From Cereibacter sphaeroides (lineage in GTDB: Bacteria > Pseudomonadota > Alphaproteobacteria > Rhodobacterales > Rhodobacteraceae), in contig QFQS01000001.1 in the NCBI GenBank assembly GCA_003243455.1, forward strand, positions 62,001 to 126,000: a stretch of DNA of 64,000 bases, in the 5' to 3' direction. The position numbers and the translations under genes are program-made. The number at the start of each line of letters is the position of its first letter. The first letter of the stretch is position 1. The notes beneath the pieces were generated by a model, which had not been told where the DNA came from, did no database searches, and was given only the letters and a program-made list of their open reading frames with translations. Positions 24,644 to 30,110 of the stretch are shown piece after piece.

Positions 24644-24825
24644 GGCGATGGCTCCTTGCGATTGTTCCAATTCTCGATGCATATCCTGTTCCTTTCGGCC
24701 TTGATGGGGCTGTTCTCGCAGCATTTCTCGTTGTTCGATTTCAGCGGTCGTCGGCACCATCGGCAGAGCCATCCGCCATCGCGCCAAACGTAGTCCGCCG
24801 CGCCCCAATATTTCTCGACACTCAC
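24640..24825 (-). CDS. Small cysteine-rich accessory phage protein (61 aa)
   Basis: GTG at 24825 overlaps the upstream stop (GTGA), and its own TGA overlaps the next ATG (ATGA). Residues 20-36 read 'LCRWCRRPLKSNNEKCC', so four to five cysteines could bind zinc, with tryptophans around (KYWGAADYVWRDGGW). The family is not recognised. The overlaps on both sides are the main evidence that it is real. Confidence 0.55.
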   Translation of the reverse strand: MSVEKYWGAADYVWRDGGWLCRWCRRPLKSNNEKCCENSPIKAERNRICIENWNNRKEPSP

Positions 24826-25064
24826 CGCTCCCCCTGCGTGTCTGAGGGTGGGGTGGCGGGGGTTGCTGCCGGAACGACAAGTTCAAGCGTTTCGGTCTTC
24901 GGGTCGCGCAGCCGCAGCGAGCCGCCATCGTCACTCTCGCAGACAACCACCACCGTCCGGTCATCAATGCCCCGAACCACAAGCATGTTCGGGCCACCCG
25001 CCTTCGCCCTGACGATGGCCCCGCGCGCGAACCCCAACGATGGAATTGTCGTCACGCCCATCAC
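24822..25064 (-). CDS. DUF2158/YodC-like small protein
   Basis: 80 residues with 'LGFARGAIVRAKAGGPNMLVV' near the N-terminus, the F..GD.V.LKSGGP.M.V signature of the YodC/DUF2158 family, followed by a short SH3-like beta region. Start is either GTG 25064 (overlapping the previous stop as GTGA) or ATG 25061. The C-terminus is a proline/alanine tail. YodC-type proteins are common in prophages and their function is unknown. It is one of three successive genes here that start GTGATG. Confidence 0.65.
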   Translation of the reverse strand: MMGVTTIPSLGFARGAIVRAKAGGPNMLVVRGIDDRTVVVVCESDDGGSLRLRDPKTETLELVVPAATPATPPSDTQGER

Positions 25065-25270
25065 GGATTCTCCTGTGCGGGCTGTGCGGCGACTGCAACA
25101 ATATCGCCAGCGGGGCCGACGTAGCTTTCGCCATTGCCTTTAAAAACGTGACCGTGTGACCCGACCCAAGGATACATTCGGTCATCCTCATAGCGGGTCA
25201 TAGGGCCTTCGCGCTGCCCGTCTCGGGTAATCCCGATACAGCCAATGGTCAGTTTCACGGAAGCCATCAC
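25061..25270 (-). CDS. Small accessory phage protein ending in an AAQP tail (69 aa)
   Basis: Start at GTG 25270 (or ATG 25267) behind GGGGGTGC. The N-terminus 'VKLTIGCIGITRDG' and the glycine-rich 'YPWVGSHGHVFKGNG' suggest a small beta protein. The C-terminal end 'VAAQPAQENP' resembles the 'AAQPGEGGA' ends of the next two upstream genes, and the DNA below it is a diverged copy (25059-25090) of the 35-base junction repeat. No known family. Confidence 0.6.
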   Translation of the reverse strand: MMASVKLTIGCIGITRDGQREGPMTRYEDDRMYPWVGSHGHVFKGNGESYVGPAGDIVAVAAQPAQENP

Positions 25271-25297
25271 GCACCCCCTTCCCCGGGCTGTGCGGCA
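25263..25297. repeat. 35-base gene-junction direct repeat, copy 1
   Basis: Identical over 35 bases to 25544-25578. On the minus strand it spells the end AAQPGEGGA-stop of one gene and the GTGATG start of the next. A third, diverged copy aligns without gaps at 25059-25090 (identical first 7 and last 12 of 32 bases), and the core GGGCTGTGCGGCA recurs inside the gene at 25548-26309. This points to duplication or recombination at the junctions. Confidence 0.85.
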
Positions 25298-25551
25298 AGG
25301 TCTGTAAGAAGTTTGGTCGCAGCCGCAGTGCCAAGCTCGCGATGCAAGTAGCCGATCAGTGCCCCGAGAACTGCTTCCAATCGTGCAAGGCGTTCGGCGT
25401 CAGCCATTGTGTGAGACGGGTTCACAAAGTCCTCCTTCCTTTTGTGTTTGAAGGACGTTTTCTCGAAAGCAACGTTTGTCACACAGTCACAGAGAAAGGG
25501 CGGCGGCGCACCGCACCCAGAACACGACCATTGTTCCTCGTCCGCCATCAC
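25267..25551 (-). CDS. Small accessory phage protein with zinc-ribbon-like N-terminus (94 aa)
   Basis: GTG 25551 or ATG 25548 start within the 35-base repeat. The N-terminus 'EQWSCSGCGAPPPFLCDC' has two cysteine pairs (CSGC, CDC) compatible with one metal site. A second region from residue 49 ('MADAERLARLEAVLGALIGY') is an amphipathic helix and could be an internal start. It ends AAQPGEGGA like the gene upstream of it. The architecture suggests a fusion of a small ribbon with a helical tail. No family was recognised. Confidence 0.55.
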   Translation of the reverse strand: MMADEEQWSCSGCGAPPPFLCDCVTNVAFEKTSFKHKRKEDFVNPSHTMADAERLARLEAVLGALIGYLHRELGTAAATKLLTDLAAQPGEGGA

Positions 25552-25578
25552 GCACCCCCTTCCCCGGGCTGTGCGGCA
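25544..25578. repeat. 35-base gene-junction direct repeat, copy 2
   Basis: Second exact copy of 25263-25297, lying at the junction between the 253-residue gene upstream and the 94-residue gene downstream on the minus strand. The two copies are 281 bases apart, just the length of one small gene, so recombination between them would delete or duplicate exactly that gene and leave both reading frames intact. Confidence 0.85.
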
Positions 25579-26309
25579 GGCAGTTCCTCAAGCATATGGC
25601 GCACCATCTCCTCTGCCTGATTGGCGTCGAAGAGGTTGGTGCCGGACGGTTGCCGCGCGTGTACGGTGCCCGATACGCCCCGATACGTCGGCTCAAAGCT
25701 GATCCCGCCATCCGGCGAGAAGTTCTCTGGCAGCTTCCACGCCAGAAACCGGCTGACCATGTGCTTGATTTGCTCTGGCGACATTGGTTCCGTCTCCTGA
25801 AGGGGTGAATGCGCGGCAGGAGCCACGTCATGTTCGACGTCTGGGTCGGTCTCGATTTTTTCGCGGAGCCAGTCGTTCGTGAAATGCAGTTTCAGCGGCG
25901 TGGGCTGTGCGGCAGGGGCGTCGATCAGGGCGAGGATGGCTTGCCCTATCCTGTCGCAGGCCCAATCCGCGCCGTCGTGCCAAAGCGGCTCATTGACGGC
26001 GACCTTGCTTCTGTGTCGATCTGCAATGTCCGCCGCCTCTCGCAGCACCTCCGCCCGGATAGCCGCCTTGTCGGCCTGCGCGGTGGCATGATCGGCTTCA
26101 GCTTTCTCGGCGCGGGTTTTCCACATGGCGCGTTCGGCTTCGTCAGCGGCTGCGTCAATTGGGGCGATAATCGAGGCATAGGGCGCTGCCTCTGGCATAG
26201 CGCAGAAAGCATTGCAGAGAGGGTCACAGAAAGCCTCAGCGGCCTCGCGGGTCTCAAAGTTGATTACCCGCATTTCCACTGCCCATTCCGGCGCGATCAG
26301 ATCATCCAT
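25548..26309 (-). CDS. Modular accessory phage protein (253 aa)
   Basis: ATG 26309 after GGAGGCGACA. Three parts can be seen: a helical N-terminal region (about 1-110) with charged coiled coil ('WKTRAEKAEADHATAQ'), an 'AAQPTPLKLHF' linker at about 130-140, and a C-terminal region (about 170-245) with 'MVSRFLAWKLPENFSPDGG' and 'PSGTNLFDANQAEEMV'. The latter phrase (F..WKLP.DF.PDGGI...PSGTNL....QA..M) is widespread in small prophage proteins of unknown function. The modular build and the repeat in its 3' end suggest domain shuffling. Confidence 0.65.
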   Translation of the reverse strand: MDDLIAPEWAVEMRVINFETREAAEAFCDPLCNAFCAMPEAAPYASIIAPIDAAADEAERAMWKTRAEKAEADHATAQADKAAIRAEVLREAADIADRHRSKVAVNEPLWHDGADWACDRIGQAILALIDAPAAQPTPLKLHFTNDWLREKIETDPDVEHDVAPAAHSPLQETEPMSPEQIKHMVSRFLAWKLPENFSPDGGISFEPTYRGVSGTVHARQPSGTNLFDANQAEEMVRHMLEELPAAQPGEGGA

Positions 26310-26679
26310 TGTCGCCTCCAAGGGCTGCGAAATGCGCCTCTACCTGCGCGGCCCAACCTTCTTCTGGCGGCGCGTTCTCGATCATGTCGGCTTCAAACGA
26401 GACATAGGCGGCATAGACGATGGCCAGCAGTCGGTCGCTTTCGCGCAGCGCCTCTGTCAGCCGGATCACCTGCGCGGCGAGGTCAGACCGGCGCAGCAGT
26501 TCCTCTGCGTCAGACCGGTATCCCTCGTAAGTCCCTTCGGCTTCCTCGGCCTCGGGGTCGACCTTGCATTCATCGAACAAGGCGGTCTTGCCGTCTATGC
26601 CCGCCCACGCCCGGGCGACACGCTCGATCACATCGTCGGGCAGCCTTTGCAACTCCGCTGTCTCGGGGTGGTGGGTCAT
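26302..26679 (-). CDS. Small helical accessory phage protein (125 aa)
   Basis: ATG 26679 after GACAGGAC; a longer TTG-initiated frame from 26733 would run through a terminator hairpin and is rejected. Acidic and alpha-helical: 'LQRLPDDVIERVARAWAGIDG' (a helix often seen in small phage proteins), 'EAEEAEGTYEGYRSDAEELL' and 'VIRLTEALRESDRLLAI'. No catalytic motif. Its stop overlaps the start of the next gene by eight bases. Confidence 0.6.
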   Translation of the reverse strand: MTHHPETAELQRLPDDVIERVARAWAGIDGKTALFDECKVDPEAEEAEGTYEGYRSDAEELLRRSDLAAQVIRLTEALRESDRLLAIVYAAYVSFEADMIENAPPEEGWAAQVEAHFAALGGDNG

Positions 26680-26691
26680 GTCCTGTCGCCC

Positions 26692-26721
26692 TGTAAAAAT
26701 AGGCGCGTCGCTAAACGCGCC
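26692..26721 (-). terminator. Intrinsic terminator inside the accessory cluster
   Basis: Minus-strand stem GGCGCGT / ACGCGCC (7 base pairs, 26702-26721) with a six-base loop followed on the same strand by TATTTTTAC. It lies eight bases after the stop of the histidine-rich gene, so the repeat-protein cassette upstream probably forms its own transcript. Confidence 0.7.
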
Positions 26722-26729
26722 CGTGTTGC

Positions 26730-27080
26730 TCAATCCTGGCTGCGGCGCTCGGTGGCGGCGAAGTAGTCAAACTCGCGACCGGGCGTGATCGTGTATTCGC
26801 CGGGTTCAAGCGCAACCGGAGCGTGCGTATCATGGCCGCGAAGATGAGTGATGGCCGTCGGCTCGCGAACGATGACGCGCAGTATCGACATGCCAATGCT
26901 GTTCGGTGGGCTTACATAGACATCGGCGCGCTTTGCGTCGATGACGTGGTGGTGGCCCGTCTCGCTATGGCCAACGATCAGATGCCCGTTTTCCGGTGTC
27001 ATCCTGGTCCAGTCGGGCGGAACGTCACCAGTCGCACGATCTACAAATAACTCGCCTTGGGCCGCGCTTAGTTTCCACAT
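26730..27080 (-). CDS. Histidine-rich small protein, partner of the xxQL repeat protein (116 aa)
   Basis: ATG 27080 after AAAGGAAAAATC. The middle reads 'GHLIVGHSETGHHHVID' and later 'HLRGHDTHAPVALEPGEYT', a double histidine pattern (GH..TGH.H.I ... H..H.P..L.PG.Y) that I recall from a small family often found beside DUF6745-type proteins in actinobacteria and phages. The histidines could bind a metal in a cupin-like beta fold, although no enzyme activity is known to me. It follows the repeat gene by 11 bases and is closed off by a terminator, so the two form one cassette. Confidence 0.65.
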   Translation of the reverse strand: MWKLSAAQGELFVDRATGDVPPDWTRMTPENGHLIVGHSETGHHHVIDAKRADVYVSPPNSIGMSILRVIVREPTAITHLRGHDTHAPVALEPGEYTITPGREFDYFAATERRSQD

Positions 27081-27091
27081 GATTTTTCCTT

Positions 27092-28318
27092 TCAGTGGCG
27101 GATTTCAGGGTAGGTAAAGGTGGCTTCCGGGACGTTTTTGATCCATGCCTGCGCCCCAAGAACGGTCTGGCAAGAAGGATCGACCGGAATGACAAACTCG
27201 CGGCCCGTCCCGCACATGGCGCGCAGGAACCGCGCCCGGACAGGCACAGCGCCAAGCGGCAGATCAACCTCGATCAGCCGTCCATGCAGCGGGTCAGGAT
27301 CGACGTCTATCTCGCGCGCGTTGCAGGCTGACAAAACGGCGTCGTAGCCGAGGTGCTGGATAGCAACCCGTCGCTGCTCAACATTTTCCCAGGTGAGGGC
27401 GACGGTTGGCGTCAGGCTTTCGGGCTTCTCATCCCACTCGGAAGGGATACGGACACCGTGCCATGCATGGATTGAGTATCCGCTTTCGAAGCGCATCGCC
27501 GGTCCGGTGTCCGCGTGAAGGCGTCGAGCCTCGTCAAACGACACGATTTCCGGGCGGCGAGAGACAAATGCGATGCCCTCATAGGGGTAAAGTGGGCCAC
27601 ATACTTCGGCGTAGCGTGACCACGCCGAGAGCGCGGCGCTCTGTTCAGCCGAATACTTGACGCCGACATGTTCCGCGAATTTGTAGAACGCGATCCAGTA
27701 AAATTCCGAACCGCCAGCAAACCATAGAGTGTCGTGGGCATCCGAGAGCTGGTCCCTGAGCTGGTTCCAGAGCTGGCCCCTGATCTGGCCCCCGAGCTGG
27801 CCCCCGAGCTGGTCCCCGAGCTGGCCCGAGAGCTGGTCCGAGAGCTGGCCCCCGAGCTGGTCCCCGAGCTGGTTCCCGAGCTGGTCCCTGAGCTGGTTCC
27901 AGAGCTGGCCCCTGATCTGGCCCCCGAGCTGGCCCCCGAGCTGGTTCCAGAGCTGGTCCCTGAGCTGGTTCCAGAGCTGGCCCGAGAGCTGGTCCCAGAG
28001 CTGGCCCGAGAGCTGGTCCGAGAGCTGGTCCCTGAGCTGGTTCCAGAGCTGGCCCGAGAGCTGGTCCCAGAGCTGGTCCCTGAGCTGGTTCCCGAGCTGG
28101 TTCCCGAGTAAAGACCGTGCCCATAGACATTGAACCGGGTCAGCAAAGACAAAAACTGTTGGCGCTTTCAGCCCGCGCGCCACATACAGATTAATTACCG
28201 CCGCACGCATATCGTCGTCACTCGCGAAGTGCGGCTCAAGCGCCATCGCGCGGGCGCGTTCACGAAACGCCGGAAGCTCAGCCTCCTGTTCGGACGTAAG
28301 CTTGGTGATCTTCGTCAC
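27092..28318 (-). CDS. xxQL tetrapeptide-repeat protein (DUF6745-like)
   Basis: 408 residues from GTG 28318 behind GGAAGGAAAATAAA; an upstream ATG at 28387 lacks such a site. Residues 1-71 are a helical cap ending 'VQCLWARSLL'. Residues 72-191 are 30 uninterrupted tetrads of pattern [G/R/W/S][N/D/G]Q[L/I], for example GNQL, RDQL, WNQL, SGQL. Residues 192-408 form a globular part with 'WFAGGSEFYWIAFYKFAEH', 'LHADTGPAMRFESG' and 'VDPDPLHGRLIEVDLP', ending 'AWIKNVPEATFTYPE', which resembles DUF6745 proteins. No catalytic motif is seen. Function unknown; the repeat probably makes an extended solenoid or oligomeric stalk. Confidence 0.72.
   Translation of the reverse strand: MTKITKLTSEQEAELPAFRERARAMALEPHFASDDDMRAAVINLYVARGLKAPTVFVFADPVQCLWARSLLGNQLGNQLRDQLWDQLSGQLWNQLRDQLSDQLSGQLWDQLSGQLWNQLRDQLWNQLGGQLGGQIRGQLWNQLRDQLGNQLGDQLGGQLSDQLSGQLGDQLGGQLGGQIRGQLWNQLRDQLSDAHDTLWFAGGSEFYWIAFYKFAEHVGVKYSAEQSAALSAWSRYAEVCGPLYPYEGIAFVSRRPEIVSFDEARRLHADTGPAMRFESGYSIHAWHGVRIPSEWDEKPESLTPTVALTWENVEQRRVAIQHLGYDAVLSACNAREIDVDPDPLHGRLIEVDLPLGAVPVRARFLRAMCGTGREFVIPVDPSCQTVLGAQAWIKNVPEATFTYPEIRH
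27746..28105. repeat. 12-base tandem array, 30 units
   Basis: Thirty 12-base units of plus-strand form GAGCTGGYYCCN (two have GATCTG), without a single phase break. Units 1-5 (27746-27805) are identical to units 12-16 (27878-27937), and units 18-21 (27950-27997) to units 24-27 (28022-28069), showing recent internal duplication. Because the period is divisible by three, all six frames are open here, which creates long false genes on both strands. Confidence 0.97.
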
Positions 28319-28368
28319 TTTATTTTCCTTCCATCTGATAGCGGGGCGCGGCGGGAACGAGGCGGGGG

Positions 28369-28695
28369 TCACTGGTTTTCCTCCCACCGATCAGACCACC
28401 ACCGAATACGCAGCCGACCATGTTCGATGATGCGCAATTCCCAGCGGCTCCACGCGATGCGGAAGAAGCGGAACGCCAAATCAAAGCGCTTCGGTTGCCA
28501 GAAGTCGAAATGGGAGTTCGGATGCTTCTGGCCGCAGTATTGGCAGGCGCGGCTCTCTAGGCGATCAATGGTCTCGGAGAGATACTTGTTTGCCTGTTCA
28601 GCACGAAGCGCCCGGAACAGCAGTTCTTGGTTGCGTTCACTGTCCGCGACAAGACCGGACGCGACCTTGACTGGAAACTCGGCTGTCTCGCTCAT
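28369..28695 (-). CDS. Small accessory phage protein with CCHH zinc motif (108 aa)
   Basis: ATG 28695 after GGAGGATGAA, a strong ribosome site. Helical N-terminus with 'NQELLFRALRAEQANKYL' followed by 'CQYCGQKHPNSHF' (C-x2-C-x3-H-x4-H), a plausible zinc finger at residues 51-63. The C-terminal 40 residues are unusually rich in Trp, Arg and Phe ('FRFFRIAWSRWELR', 'IRWWSDRWEENQ'), which suggests binding to nucleic acid or membrane. No family was recognised. Confidence 0.65.
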   Translation of the reverse strand: MSETAEFPVKVASGLVADSERNQELLFRALRAEQANKYLSETIDRLESRACQYCGQKHPNSHFDFWQPKRFDLAFRFFRIAWSRWELRIIEHGRLRIRWWSDRWEENQ

Positions 28696-28704
28696 TTCAT
28701 CCTC

Positions 28705-28929
28705 CTAGCCCTGCGCGTCAGGCGCTTGAGCGGTGAATTCCCTGATCCGCGCGACATGCTGTTCCCAAGCCGCGTCTCGTGCCACATCAAGGCCGGGGTG
28801 GAATGTCTCGCTGGTCCGAAATGCCAGCACCGCAGTCAGTTTCCATCGGCCCGCATGTGAGCGACTGACGGTGAAAATGTCCGCCGTCCACGTATCCGGG
28901 TTGCGCTGTATCCAATCGAGCCGCTTCAT
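28705..28929 (-). CDS. Small accessory phage protein (74 aa)
   Basis: ATG 28929 overlaps the stop of the membrane protein upstream (ATGA). The sequence 'LDWIQRNPDTWTADIFTV' and 'RWKLTAVLAFRTSETFHPG' alternates hydrophobic and polar residues, suggesting a small beta sheet with one helix ('DAAWEQHVARIREF'). No membrane segment or metal motif. Unknown function. Confidence 0.6.
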   Translation of the reverse strand: MKRLDWIQRNPDTWTADIFTVSRSHAGRWKLTAVLAFRTSETFHPGLDVARDAAWEQHVARIREFTAQAPDAQG

Positions 28930-29126
28930 TCTTCACCGCCCGGCCAACGCTCACGAACGGCGCTGCTGTATTCCTTCTTGGGGTCGTTATCGTCCGGGTA
29001 TGCCTTGGGACGGTCGCGCCATACCTGGAACAGCATCCCGGCGAAGAAAGCGGCCAAAATAATCAAAGCCGCGATGCACAATGCGACCGCGTTTAAGGGC
29101 AGTGTTTGAGGAAGGATTTGCAACAT
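28926..29126 (-). CDS. Single-span phage membrane protein (66 aa)
   Basis: ATG 29126 after a weak AGGAAG-free leader; the first gene at the right end of the prophage. One membrane helix at about residues 13-35 (AVALCIAALIILAAFFAGMLF) followed by a charged cytoplasmic-type tail ('QVWRDRPKAYPDDNDPKKE'). Positive residues after the helix suggest that the C-terminus is inside. Such small membrane proteins near phage ends are often superinfection-exclusion factors, but no specific family is recognised. Confidence 0.6.
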   Translation of the reverse strand: MLQILPQTLPLNAVALCIAALIILAAFFAGMLFQVWRDRPKAYPDDNDPKKEYSSAVRERWPGGEE

Positions 29127-29129
29127 AAC

Positions 29130-29154
29130 GGGGCTCTCTGTGTCAAAGAGCCCC
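29130..29154. terminator. Hairpin at the prophage end
   Basis: GGGGCTCT (29130-29137) pairs perfectly with AGAGCCCC (29147-29154) around a nine-base loop, followed on the plus strand by TGATTT. It stands between the first accessory gene and the attachment site and may insulate phage and host transcription. On the minus strand it would lie in the 5' region of the accessory transcript, so orientation is uncertain. Confidence 0.5.
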
Positions 29155-29170
29155 TGATTTCATTGGCGGC

Positions 29171-29223
29171 AGATCAGATTGTGGATCTAGGGGTCCCCCG
29201 TTCGAGCCGGGGCGTCGGTACCA
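29171..29223 (+). other. attR-like 3' fragment of tRNA-His
   Basis: The segment holds anticodon GTG (29181-29183) preceded by TT, a T arm with stem CCCCG (29196-29200), loop TTCGAGC (29201-29207) and CGGGG (29208-29212), then CGTCGGT for the acceptor strand, discriminator A at 29220 and encoded CCA at 29221-29223. No D arm or 5' acceptor strand is present upstream, and the anticodon stem pairs imperfectly. This is the duplicated end produced when a phage integrates into the 3' part of a tRNA gene; the functional tRNA-His should lie at the far left end. A73 with no extra G fits alphaproteobacterial tRNA-His. Confidence 0.8.
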
Positions 29224-29237
29224 TCCCCCGAAAGCTT

Positions 29238-29930
29238 TCAGTCCGACCGCCTGCGCCGCAGTCCGGCCGCGCCAGCCGCCAGTGCGCCCGCCAGCAGCAG
29301 GCCCGAGGCGGGCAGCGGAACCGAGGCAAGGCCGGGCGCATCGACCACTAGCTCGGATACGATCAGGTCACCGCACCATTCGTTGCAGAACTCTTCTCCC
29401 GGGCTGGCGCCTTCGCCTTCAAAATAAGTCGCGTAGCTCTTGGGGACGAAGTAGCTGAAGATCACCTGCGTGACATTGCTGAGGCCCGACAGCCAAAGCG
29501 ACGGCTTCTTCACCGAATAAAGGTCGTATGAGCCAAGGCTGCCGCCCTCGCCAAGGAAGGTGACAGTGGCCTGAAGCAGGTCAAGCGGTGTCGCGTAGTC
29601 GAAAAATGGTGCCTCTGCGGCGTCGGTCGATGCGCTATATATCCGGCTGTAAAGATCAACCTGCAGGGATTTCACTGAGAACGCCTTGCCGTCCACGCGT
29701 TGCAGCGTCGTGGTCCTCAACCCTCCGAAGTCGTCGTGCAGGTCAATCTCGCTGCCACTGTAGCTGCCGCTGTTGCCGTAGGAAAAGCCGTCCTCCACGA
29801 GTGACACGGTGTCCGAGACAAAGTCGTAGTCGAACACCGTAACACCTTCGCCATCCAACAACGTGATCGTTTTTGCTTCGACAGCCGTCGCGGCCAATGC
29901 CGCCGTCAATACCAAACCTGCAAAACGCAT
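29238..29930 (-). CDS. Host secreted VPLPA-CTERM protein next to the attachment site
   Basis: 230 residues, ATG 29930 after CAGGAGGGATCTT. Signal peptide of about 19 residues ending VEA; mature start 'KTITLLDGEG'. The C-terminus has VPLPA, a hydrophobic 'SGLLLAGALAAGAAGL' and RRRRSD, the sorting signal of exosortase-dependent proteins. The middle has 'IDLHDDFGG' and 'FCNEWCGDL', matching the prophage protein at 21852-22598 in position and spacing, so both belong to one family. It ends 15 bases after the tRNA fragment. Its exosortase and surface role are outside the window. Confidence 0.82.
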   Translation of the reverse strand: MRFAGLVLTAALAATAVEAKTITLLDGEGVTVFDYDFVSDTVSLVEDGFSYGNSGSYSGSEIDLHDDFGGLRTTTLQRVDGKAFSVKSLQVDLYSRIYSASTDAAEAPFFDYATPLDLLQATVTFLGEGGSLGSYDLYSVKKPSLWLSGLSNVTQVIFSYFVPKSYATYFEGEGASPGEEFCNEWCGDLIVSELVVDAPGLASVPLPASGLLLAGALAAGAAGLRRRRSD

Positions 29931-29939
29931 AAGATCCCT

Positions 29940-29962
29940 CCTGTTATTTAATTATCAACAGG
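29940..29962. promoter_or_regulatory. Inverted repeat in the leader of the VPLPA gene
   Basis: CCTGTT (29940-29945) and AACAGG (29957-29962) are perfect inverted repeats around an AT-rich 11-base centre. They begin ten bases upstream of the ATG and overlap the ribosome binding site, so they could be an operator or an RNA hairpin that hides the site. No partner regulator can be named. Confidence 0.35.
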
Positions 29963-30110
29963 TTGGCATGCGTCCGGCGATTCTCCGAACGAAATTACAC
30001 GCTATGCGCGCATCAGCGCTCAGCCTCAGGGTGATACTGTGTAGGATGTGAGGACAATTCCCGGTTGCCAAAGGGATTTCAACTTTAACGTGAATATTCC
30101 GGCTCCACGT

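Larger units (their letters stand above)
1..29223. mobile_element. Prophage, right-hand part (podovirus-like virion module plus accessory cluster)
   Basis: Continuous run of phage genes from the window edge to a tRNA-His 3' fragment at 29171-29223. Plus-strand late genes (1-23260) encode capsid, neck, nozzle, ejection proteins, tail fibre, lysis proteins, tailspike and SAM-binding proteins, almost all overlapping by 1-14 bases or separated by a few bases. Minus-strand genes (23283-29126) are small accessory genes facing the late operon. The neck, nozzle, ejection-protein and gp17-type fibre set points to a T7-like virion. Integrase, terminase, portal, replication and any phage RNA polymerase are not visible and presumably lie to the left. 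The right boundary is well supported; the left boundary is not in view. Confidence 0.93.

Noticed and set aside
27746..28105. CRISPR array or Chi-like recombination site array
   Set aside because: The units are contiguous 12-mers without spacers and lie inside a coding frame; they only contain GCTGG and not a full Chi octamer.
27645..28152. Long open frames on both strands over the repeat region, with PExEL, SGTSS or PALGP type repeats
   Set aside because: All are by-products of the 12-base period; only the minus-strand frame from 28318 has a ribosome site, non-repetitive flanks and recognisable family sequence.
29130..29223. A complete tRNA gene at the prophage end
   Set aside because: No D arm, no GGTAGAGC-like segment and no 5' acceptor strand precede the anticodon arm, so only the 3' part is present.
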